Source: a virus. From it: a stretch of DNA of 56,526 bases. Shown one piece after another: positions 47,337-54,483 of this stretch (position 1 is its first letter; each line of letters starts with the position of its first letter). The notes beneath the pieces are model-generated. The model ran no database searches. It saw nothing but the letters and a program-made list of their open reading frames with translations, and was not told the DNA's origin. The stretch lies in IMG/VR virus record IMGVR_UViG_3300036785_000842, positions 1 to 56,526 of that record, one strand, 5' to 3'. The position numbers were made by a program, and so were the translations under genes.

Positions 47337-48305
47337 TTACACCAGGCCGCCGATATCGCGCGACAAGAGGTGCGAGGTGCGCGCCTGTTCCAGCGCCGCG
47401 CGCTGCTGGATCTCCTGACCCTGCTGCTCGATCTCGGCCATATGCAGCATGCCTTCCTGCTGCAGTTTCTTGGCGTCGCCCTGGGCCTCTATGTAGGCCT
47501 TCATCAACTGCACGGCGTTGGCCTGTTGCTGCGCCTGGACCTTGGCTTGATCGATCTGCTGATCGCCTTGCGCGGTGCGCGCCTCGGTCACGATCTCCAT
47601 CGGCGATTTGGTGTTGCCCCGCTGCTGCTGCTGCGGGTTTGGCGTCGGCGGCGATTGCGCGAGCGTCCTGAAAGCCTGCTCGAACATCGGTTCGAGCCCG
47701 CGCGCGGCCGGGAACGCCCGCACCCCGAACATCACCAGGGCCATCGCCAGGGGTGCGACCGCCGGGTTCTGCTGCACTTCGGGGATGATCATCTGCAGCA
47801 TCGGCATGATCGCCTGCAGAAACTCGGTGCGGGCAGCCTTTTCGGCCTGTTCGTCCGGAGCGATCGTCGAATCGGCCTCGATGTCGACCTTGTAGCCGGT
47901 CTGCACATCGTGCCGGACCATGTGGCAGGCGCCGAGAAACTGGGTTCGCCGGCGCGTGTTTTCGGCATCCCAGGCGGCTTTTTGCGCTCGCCATTGGGCA
48001 AAGGCCGGGTTCGGCATCATCCCCGGCGGCACCATACCGAGCGGCCCCTGAGCGATTGTCGAAGGGCCCCCCGGCGCCGGCATCCCGCCCGGTCCCGGCA
48101 GCCCACCGCCGGGACCTCGGGCAGGGAGACCGGGTCCCGGCGGTGGGAGACCGGGTCCCGGCGGTGGCAGACCGGGCCGTCCCACCACAGAGGGCCCGGT
48201 CACTCCCGGCCCGGCAGGCATCCCACCGCCGCCCAAAAGCGGCCCCCCTGGTGGCATCGCCCCACCGCCCGGAAATCCGACGACGTTGCTACGCTGTTCG
48301 GACAT
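47337..48305 (-). CDS. Portal protein, C-terminal part encoded separately
   Basis: 322 aa from MSEQRSNVVGFPGGG. Residues ~15-95 are Pro/Gly-rich. The rest, from MIPNPAFAQWRAQKAAWDA through YKVDIEADSTIAPDEQAEKA, ARTEFLQAIMPMLQMIIPEV, LVMFGVRAFPAARGLEPMFE and a final helical, Gln-rich section, corresponds to the C-terminal barrel/stem part of P22-type portals. The N-terminal portal part (51494-53335) ends in a matching Pro-rich tail. Split by the 48688-51489 gene. Confidence 0.75.
   Translation of the reverse strand: MSEQRSNVVGFPGGGAMPPGGPLLGGGGMPAGPGVTGPSVVGRPGLPPPGPGLPPPGPGLPARGPGGGLPGPGGMPAPGGPSTIAQGPLGMVPPGMMPNPAFAQWRAQKAAWDAENTRRRTQFLGACHMVRHDVQTGYKVDIEADSTIAPDEQAEKAARTEFLQAIMPMLQMIIPEVQQNPAVAPLAMALVMFGVRAFPAARGLEPMFEQAFRTLAQSPPTPNPQQQQRGNTKSPMEIVTEARTAQGDQQIDQAKVQAQQQANAVQLMKAYIEAQGDAKKLQQEGMLHMAEIEQQGQEIQQRAALEQARTSHLLSRDIGGLV
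48047..48067. repeat. Dispersed repeat B, copy 2
   Basis: Same 21 bp as at 47312, inside the Pro-rich linker of the portal C-terminal gene. Confidence 0.6.
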
Positions 48306-48322
48306 GGCTAATCCTCTCTGCC

Positions 48323-48607
48323 ATGGCCTTACCTCCTCCGATCCCATTGCGCCCCGCCGACCGCCCCGAGACCTGGGCGGAATATCAGCACCGGCGCCGG
48401 ATCCTCGCGCTGTGGCGTTCGATCGGCGATTTCGTGGTCAAGGGTCACTTCGCCAGCTTTGCCGACCTCATCCTGCTGGCACCCTACCGCCAGCCGATGC
48501 TGCCGCCGCGGCCGTTCGTGCCGTTCACCACGCTATTGGGCGGCGGGATCGTGCCGGGATCGCCTCAGGGCGAGCCGATCACGCTGCCGTGGTCCCCCGG
48601 AGAGTGA
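48323..48607 (+). CDS. Plus-strand ORF with GEPITLPW motif
   Basis: 94 aa from MALPPPIPLRPADRPETWAE. Reads as protein (YQHRRRILALWRSIGDFVVK, FASFADLILLAPYRQPMLP) and ends GSPQGEPITLPWSPGE, matching GSPEGEPVTLPWS of the 3055 product. It lies against the grain of late transcription, between the two inserted/portal genes, and its start is 18 bp from the divergent portal-C start. Confidence 0.55.
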   Translation: MALPPPIPLRPADRPETWAEYQHRRRILALWRSIGDFVVKGHFASFADLILLAPYRQPMLPPRPFVPFTTLLGGGIVPGSPQGEPITLPWSPGE

Positions 48608-48654
48608 ATCGTTCGGCAGAGTGTAACTTTTTGCGCTCTCGTTTGCGGTGGGCG

Positions 48655-48673
48655 GCCCTTCGACAAGCTCAGG
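48655..48673. repeat. Dispersed repeat B, copy 3 (inverted)
   Basis: 19-bp GCCCTTCGACAAGCTCAGG in the gap between the 94-aa ORF and the 933-aa gene. Confidence 0.55.
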
Positions 48674-48687
48674 AGGCCGGCGGCGAT

Positions 48688-51489
48688 CTAGCGTCCGGGC
48701 ATAAAAAATGCCGGCGGCTCGCCGGCAAATGGATCGTGATCGACAGGAATGAGGTTGGGCGGCGGCTGCGCGGCCTGCGCCGGGTTGGTCAATGCTCCGT
48801 AGCCGGCGCCGAGAAGACCGGCGCCGGCCAGACCGGCGAGCGGCCTTAGTTGCCGCCCCCGCGCGGCGGGAGGGGTCTGCTCGTAGCGCTCGACGCGGGG
48901 TTTGAACTGGTCGATCCAGGCTTGGGTGGCGATCCGCTGCTGCTCGGCGATGTCGCGGACTTTTTGCCGCGCGTCCTCGAAAGCACCAGCTCGCTCGCCG
49001 GCGCTCCAACGTTGCGCTCGAACTCCTCCGGGTCTCCCGACATCATCCTGACCGGCATTGCGCTGACCTTCCCAAAAATCGTTGATGTGGGTGTCGTAAT
49101 TCTCGATGGCGTTTTGGCTCGGATGCTCAACGTAATATGACTGATACGCCCGCGGGTAAACTTGGATATTCCGCCCCGGCTGGTCAAATGCGCCGATCGC
49201 CGCAGCCTGCACCTGATCGCCCGACGGCGGCAGGACACCTTGATCGGTAAACGCCGGATGAACATCGACGAGGATGCCGTTGGGGCGACGCGTCGCGCTG
49301 ACCTCGCCACCGTGCCCGATCAATCGCTGGAATTGCTGCACTTGCGCGGTCGTGGTCGGGACCGCTCCCGGACCTGTCTCGGGGACGAACACCGAATAGG
49401 TTCGCAATCGGCCGCCGGCGTCCGCCGTCAGCGGCATCGTCTCAAAATGCGAGGCCGGCGCTGCCTCCTGGCCAAAACCTTCGCCGAGTGCGGAGAGCAC
49501 CGGATGGATCTGCTCGGGGGTCAAGCTGATCCGGTCGGAGCCCGCCTGCGCCCACATCGGGATGCGCAAATTTGGTGAGATGTCGCCCTGATAGGTGCCC
49601 CAGCCATTGTTGTCGACCCGGCTGACCGCGGCCCCCTTCCGGCCGATGACCGGTGCCACCAATTGCGAGACCACCGATTTCCCGCCGCCGGTCGTCACCG
49701 CATCCATCGCATCGCGCTGCAGCCGTTCCATCTTGTAGCGCGCGGTGTTGGCCCAGGGTGGCGCATCGGGACCGGCAGGCGGCAGGCGGCTTAAGAGGTC
49801 GGTGGCCTCCCGGCCCTCGGGCGTCATCTTTGTCGCGGTCTCGATCGTCGCCGTCGGCGTGGCGAGGTATTGCGCGCGCGTGCCGCTCATCAAATTCGGC
49901 ACATCGGGGTGCCCCAGCACCTCGGGGCTGAACAGCCCCTTGCTGGTGTCGACCCCGGCCGCCTCGAGCTGAGGCTTGATGTGGTTGTCCATCACATCGG
50001 CGTAATCGTCGCTGACCCCGATCTTGGTCGGGTCTTTCGTGCCGCGGTAATGGGTCCAGGCCGGCGCCTGGATCTGCCAGCTCTCAAACGGGTTTTCGGT
50101 GCCGGCCGCGACCCCGGGCCGCGCGGCGTTCTCGGCATCGCGAAAATTCTGGGTGAATTGCGAGGCGAGCGCATAGAGGTCGGGGCGCTTGGCCAGCTCG
50201 TCGGGATCCATGCCGAGGACCTCGCCATGCTGGCGGTCGTTGACCGAGATCGGCGGCTTGTCGTCGGCACCGGCGATGTGCAGAAACGTGCCGGTGTAAT
50301 TGGCGGTCTTGGGCGCCTCCATGCCGGTGGTCAACGCCATGCGCACCGTTCCGGGCTGTATCAGATCGGTCGAGATCGGCTGACCTTGCTGGTGCTCGGC
50401 CAGCACCCCGACGGTGCGCTGCAGGTTCTGCAGTGGTTCAGCGCTAGGCGAGGTCGCCGCGGTCACATTGAGCGCGTCGCGCATGTCCTCGGGGTGTTGG
50501 TCGAGCCCTTCGCTCTGAAACTTGCGCGCGCCGTTTTCGTACCAGTAACGCATCTTTTGCGGCTGGCTCAGCGCGTCGTTCCAGAATTTTGGCGTGTTCG
50601 GACCGACTTGCGGATTGTCCGCGAGGTATTTGTCGAGCTTCTCAGCCTGCTCCGGGCTCCACGAGCGGACCGTCTCGACCGCATCGTCCCAGGCTTTCTG
50701 CAGATCGGCCGCACTCGACTTCATGCCGCCGATCGACTGCGACATGTCGAGATCGGTCCAATCGGCGCCGCCGACCACCGGCACCGTGCCGACCCCCTCC
50801 TTATAGGGTCCGATCCGGCGGTTTTCGACCGGCAGGACCGTGTCGAGATCGCTGTTGCGGATCAATCCGCTGCGCGGCGGTGTGCCGGGTGCTGCAGCAG
50901 CGGGCCCCGCTGCCGCCTCGCCGGGCGGTATCGTCGACACCAACGCCGGCGCACCAATCGGCTCGGGCGGTTGGTTGTGACCAATCCCCGCCGGCGGACC
51001 CAGTTCAGCCAGCGGATCACCCGGCAGCTCACCCGGCAGCGGTACGCGACCACCGCGGCCAGGCCCGCGGCCGATGCCGGCGCCGACCGAGCCGCTCGGC
51101 GCTGCACCGGCGACATGCATCAGACCAAAGCTGGCGAGCTCCTGCGGCGTCATCTCGGGCAACCCGGTCTCGGTATTGCGGCCGAGCAGCCGGTTTTCCT
51201 GCTCGAGATACCCCGGGATACTGAGACTGCCGTAAATGCCGCGCGCAATGTCGGCCACATCGCCGCCGATCGCCTCTCCGGCACCACGCAGAACCCGGCC
51301 GGTTGCGCTGACCGCCGGCGCGATCGCCCTCGACAAATTGGCCATGCCAACTGCCTCGGGATCGCCCCAAAAACCGGTCGGATCGGGATCGCGCGGCAAA
51401 GGCGGCGACCGCATCGGCGAGGGCTGGTTGGGATCGCCAAATCCGCCATCGCCAAAATCCGGGTCGTAGTCGACCGGGATCAACGCCAT
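48688..51489 (-). CDS. Large unknown protein inserted between portal halves
   Basis: 933 aa. Starts MALIPVDYDPDFGDGG and ends NLIPVDHDPFAGEPPAFF, a repeated LIPVDxDP at both termini. The first ~200 residues are Pro/Gly-rich with PEPIGAPALVSTIPPGE. The globular middle has MRYWYENGARKFQSEGLDQH, NPFESWQIQAPAWTHYRGTK, IGVSDDYADVMDNHIKPQLE and PTATIETATKMTPEGREATD. No catalytic signature I can name. Stops at a dispersed repeat. Four bp after the portal N-terminal stop, so transcribed with it; perhaps a virion-delivered protein. Confidence 0.7.
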   Translation of the reverse strand: MALIPVDYDPDFGDGGFGDPNQPSPMRSPPLPRDPDPTGFWGDPEAVGMANLSRAIAPAVSATGRVLRGAGEAIGGDVADIARGIYGSLSIPGYLEQENRLLGRNTETGLPEMTPQELASFGLMHVAGAAPSGSVGAGIGRGPGRGGRVPLPGELPGDPLAELGPPAGIGHNQPPEPIGAPALVSTIPPGEAAAGPAAAAPGTPPRSGLIRNSDLDTVLPVENRRIGPYKEGVGTVPVVGGADWTDLDMSQSIGGMKSSAADLQKAWDDAVETVRSWSPEQAEKLDKYLADNPQVGPNTPKFWNDALSQPQKMRYWYENGARKFQSEGLDQHPEDMRDALNVTAATSPSAEPLQNLQRTVGVLAEHQQGQPISTDLIQPGTVRMALTTGMEAPKTANYTGTFLHIAGADDKPPISVNDRQHGEVLGMDPDELAKRPDLYALASQFTQNFRDAENAARPGVAAGTENPFESWQIQAPAWTHYRGTKDPTKIGVSDDYADVMDNHIKPQLEAAGVDTSKGLFSPEVLGHPDVPNLMSGTRAQYLATPTATIETATKMTPEGREATDLLSRLPPAGPDAPPWANTARYKMERLQRDAMDAVTTGGGKSVVSQLVAPVIGRKGAAVSRVDNNGWGTYQGDISPNLRIPMWAQAGSDRISLTPEQIHPVLSALGEGFGQEAAPASHFETMPLTADAGGRLRTYSVFVPETGPGAVPTTTAQVQQFQRLIGHGGEVSATRRPNGILVDVHPAFTDQGVLPPSGDQVQAAAIGAFDQPGRNIQVYPRAYQSYYVEHPSQNAIENYDTHINDFWEGQRNAGQDDVGRPGGVRAQRWSAGERAGAFEDARQKVRDIAEQQRIATQAWIDQFKPRVERYEQTPPAARGRQLRPLAGLAGAGLLGAGYGALTNPAQAAQPPPNLIPVDHDPFAGEPPAFFMPGR

Positions 51490-51493
51490 CGGT

Positions 51494-53335
51494 TCAGGCC
51501 ACCATCAGGTATTTGCCGGGACGACGCGGATCGGGGACGTAGTGCCTGCCGTCGCGCGCCAGCCGGGCTCCCGGCGGCAACGGCGGACCGGGCGGCGCCA
51601 GCATGGGCGCCCGGACGGCACCGGGAGGCACCTGGGAAATCATCGGGCCCGGCCGTCCGGGAACCCCGACGGCCGGCGCCGGTAGACCGGCGCCGGGTGG
51701 TGCGCCGGCGCCGCCGGGCATCCCTGGGCCGCCCGTCGACAGAATACCTGGACGAGACGGCGGCGGTCCCGCTGCCGGTGCCGGGGCCGGCGCAGGGAGA
51801 GCCGGTCCGCCGCCCATCGCCGGACCCGGTGCGGGGGTCGGCGCCGGGATAAACATCGGCGGCGGCGGCGGCAGCGCCGGCAGCGGTTGCGGCAACCCGG
51901 ACATCCGCGACAATGTCTCCGGGTCGAAATGGCGCGCCATGACGGCCCCGCGCAATCGCATCAGATCGCGGGCAAAGCGCCCGACGTCCTTTTGCGCGCG
52001 GGTGATCCGGCGGGTGGCGAATTGGGTCTTGAGCTGCTGGGCGCCGAGCGTCTCGATCGGGTTGGTCTCGCCGCGCAGAATGTCGGCGATGCCGGTCGTC
52101 TGATAGATGATCTGCAGGAGGCGCTCGCGGGCGTCGTAGAGCTGAATCATCACCCGGGCGATCTGCTCGACCGGCAACCACTGGATCAGGTTCTGCAATC
52201 CCCCCTTGTCGCCGGCGAACCCGGCCCAATCCTCGACCGGGATCAGGCGGTTTTCGCTGCTGTCGTCGACCAGCTGCTGCAACACCATCTTTTCGGATCC
52301 GGCATAGACGCCGGCGACCTTGAGCGCGCGGGTCAATTTGTCGATCCGGCTGGTGATTACATCGAGCTCCTGGGCCTGATCTTGATATTCGATGTAATCG
52401 GCGACCGCTACCCGCTTGTTGTTTGTCGTCGTCGCTCTGAGGCAAGGCGGCGACGGGAAAAAGTCAGGTAATTCGAGCGGATCGTCCTGGGTGTCCAGCG
52501 GGCCCTCGGAATAGTTCTTGGCGACCCACACCGCCTGGTGCTTTTTCTTGTCCCAGATCTCCCAGACGGTGGCTTTTTTGAACATGTCGGCGAGCGGGCC
52601 CTGGTTGGCCTCGCTGGCCACCGCATGCACCCCCGAGGGGGTGTAATCGAGCCCGACCTTTTTGCCGAGCTCATTGCCAAAGCGCTCGCAGAGCTCGTCG
52701 CGCGTCATAAACGAGCGGTAGGCCTTCCACCAGATCTCGCCCTCGGTGCGCGCCGGGGTTTCCCGGTAATCCTCCCAAAAAACATAGCGGATCGGGGCGC
52801 GCTCGTTGGCGACCGGCTCAAACGTCGATGGATTGCCGTCCTCGTCGGGCTCGCCGTCCGGGTCCTCCTCGGGCGGCCCGAATTCGGGCTCGTAGAACAC
52901 CCGCGCGACCCCGCGGCCGGGCAACAGCCGGTCCTCGACCACCTGCTGCATGACCGCGTCGAACTCCTCGATGTCCTGCTCGTAATCGAGGGCGGCTTCG
53001 AGGATCTGCGCGCCCATCGCCGCCACCGGGTCGTTCTCGTCCTTGTGGCGGCGCGCGACATCGGGTTCCGGGGTGCGCCCGTAGAGCACCGGCTTTAGGG
53101 TTTCGATATTTGACCACAAAATGTTGTATTTTGCGGTACGCGCCTCGTTGGCGTCGCGCTCGTCGCGGTAGCGGTCGACGATGCGCCGGCCGCGCTTGAT
53201 AAAATCCTCGTCCTCGCGCTCGGCCAGGCTCAGCTGCGAGTTCCAGAACTGCCAGACCGCATTGGGTGTCGTGCCGAGGTCCTTGCGCTCCTCGATCGTG
53301 CCGACAACCGCGGTCGCCCCCTGCAGATCGGCCAC
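51494..53335 (-). CDS. Portal protein, N-terminal core
   Basis: 613 aa, GTG start. AVWQFWNSQLSLAEREDEDF, GRRIVDRYRDERD and NILWSNIETLKPVLYGRTPE are the standard opening of P22-type portals; PIRYVFWEDYRETPARTEGE, LVDDSSENRLIPVEDWAGFA and IMQTTGIADILRGETNP-like segments follow. The last ~135 residues are Pro/Gly-rich, ending RPGKYLMVA. The usual C-terminal part is in a separate gene (47337-48305). Together they would make the DNA channel. Confidence 0.82.
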   Translation of the reverse strand: MADLQGATAVVGTIEERKDLGTTPNAVWQFWNSQLSLAEREDEDFIKRGRRIVDRYRDERDANEARTAKYNILWSNIETLKPVLYGRTPEPDVARRHKDENDPVAAMGAQILEAALDYEQDIEEFDAVMQQVVEDRLLPGRGVARVFYEPEFGPPEEDPDGEPDEDGNPSTFEPVANERAPIRYVFWEDYRETPARTEGEIWWKAYRSFMTRDELCERFGNELGKKVGLDYTPSGVHAVASEANQGPLADMFKKATVWEIWDKKKHQAVWVAKNYSEGPLDTQDDPLELPDFFPSPPCLRATTTNNKRVAVADYIEYQDQAQELDVITSRIDKLTRALKVAGVYAGSEKMVLQQLVDDSSENRLIPVEDWAGFAGDKGGLQNLIQWLPVEQIARVMIQLYDARERLLQIIYQTTGIADILRGETNPIETLGAQQLKTQFATRRITRAQKDVGRFARDLMRLRGAVMARHFDPETLSRMSGLPQPLPALPPPPPMFIPAPTPAPGPAMGGGPALPAPAPAPAAGPPPSRPGILSTGGPGMPGGAGAPPGAGLPAPAVGVPGRPGPMISQVPPGAVRAPMLAPPGPPLPPGARLARDGRHYVPDPRRPGKYLMVA

Positions 53336-53733
53336 TAGGCGGCCTCCGGGGGCGGCTCGAGGGTCGCCTCGGTCTCGACGACGTGGAACTGATCGCCGTC
53401 ATTGACCCGGCGCCCCCGGCCGCCGCGAAAGTGGATCGTGCGCAATGCCACCGGGTGCCCCTGCCACTGGTCCCACACCCGCAGGCCCCCATCGCTCTGG
53501 CGCTCATAAACCGCGGCGTGCGAGCGGCCGTCGGTGTGGTTGCCATAGCGGCCGTTGGGCTCAAAGGTCGCGATCACCGTCCCGGCCGGCAATTCGATGC
53601 CACGCACCTTGATGCCGCACCGCCATTGCGAGGTAAGCGGCAGGCCGCCGGCCGCCTGGACAAAGCGCACGCAATGCCCGTTGGCGACGACCTCGCCGGC
53701 CCAGCGCTCGGGACGATCGACGACAAAACTCAT
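53335..53733 (-). CDS. BPSL0067-family endolysin/amidase candidate
   Basis: 132 aa. NGHCVRFVQAAGGLPLTSQW carries the catalytic Cys21; GTVIATFEPNGRYGNHTDGR and SHAAVYERQSDGGLRVWDQW carry His72 and the VWDQW ending. This matches BPSL0067/NlpC-P60-like papain-fold cell-wall enzymes. Probably the soluble endolysin. Its place beside portal and terminase, away from holin-like genes, is unusual. One base overlaps the portal start. Confidence 0.78.
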   Translation of the reverse strand: MSFVVDRPERWAGEVVANGHCVRFVQAAGGLPLTSQWRCGIKVRGIELPAGTVIATFEPNGRYGNHTDGRSHAAVYERQSDGGLRVWDQWQGHPVALRTIHFRGGRGRRVNDGDQFHVVETEATLEPPPEAA

Positions 53734-53762
53734 CCCCGACCCCCTAACCGCCGCCGCCGTAT

Positions 53763-54473
53763 CTAAAATATTGCACCTTCTGGCGGCGCCACACCCTTAG
53801 CGCGGCAAACCCCGCACAACTCGCGAAAGGATTTTTTCCCGATATTCGGGATATGCAACAGCTCGGCGCTGTGCATTCTCGCCGCCGCGCGCAACGTGGT
53901 GATCCCCTCGCCGCACAAGGCGTTTTTTAGCCGAGCGCTGACGTCGAGGCCGGCGATTGGCCAATCCGCTTCTGCCGGTTCCGCCGGTTCGGCTTGGCTT
54001 TGCGCACTCTTCGGTTGAGCGATTGCGCGCGCCAACATTCCGCGCAGCCGCTCATTCTCCTTGGCCACGGCGCGCCAAACGGCCCCGGCGTTCTCCAGCT
54101 GCTGTTCCAATCCTCGTGTGTGCTCTTGCAAGCGTTGTTGATACGACCGGGCATAGACGCGGCTCTCCTCGACAGCCTGCTTGAGAGCCTCGTTTTCCGC
54201 CATCAGACGCCGAACCGTGTCTTGCAGCTCGATGATTAGGTGATTGACGTTGGGCCCGACGCCGCCCCCATAACGATCCCATTGGGCAAACGACGGCGGC
54301 GCCGGAACCGGCGCGTGGCCCTTGGCCACCAGGCTCTTCAAATCAAACCAGCTGAGCCCAGCCTCGCGCAGCATCGCCTGCGCCAAATCACGAGCATTCA
54401 ACGCCTCGCCCTCAGCGGCGGAGCCCATCATGCCGATGATTTTGGCGAGTTTTGACCAATCGAGCCCCGTCAT
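53763..54473 (-). CDS. Protein with RNA polymerase alpha-CTD-like domain
   Basis: 236 aa from MTGLDWSKLAKIIGMMGSAA. Residues 1-50 resemble the DUF2786-type N-terminus (LDWSKLAKIIGMMGSAAEGE, then LREAGLSWFDLKSLV). A coiled coil (MAENEALKQAVEESRVYARS) leads to a C-terminal domain, LDVSARLKNALCGEGITTLR, AARMHSAELLHIPNIGKKSF then RELCGV. This tracks the alpha-CTD helix-hairpin-helix (SVRSANCLKN, TEAEMLRTPNFGRKSLNEI). It could bind DNA or mimic alpha-CTD contacts. Starts 11 bp after terL. Confidence 0.72.
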   Translation of the reverse strand: MTGLDWSKLAKIIGMMGSAAEGEALNARDLAQAMLREAGLSWFDLKSLVAKGHAPVPAPPSFAQWDRYGGGVGPNVNHLIIELQDTVRRLMAENEALKQAVEESRVYARSYQQRLQEHTRGLEQQLENAGAVWRAVAKENERLRGMLARAIAQPKSAQSQAEPAEPAEADWPIAGLDVSARLKNALCGEGITTLRAAARMHSAELLHIPNIGKKSFRELCGVCRAKGVAPPEGAIF

Positions 54474-54483
54474 CACCAGAAGT

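Noticed and set aside
51603-52103. Plus-strand ORF within the portal gene
   Set aside because: Mirror of the Pro-rich portal tail; composition follows the other strand.
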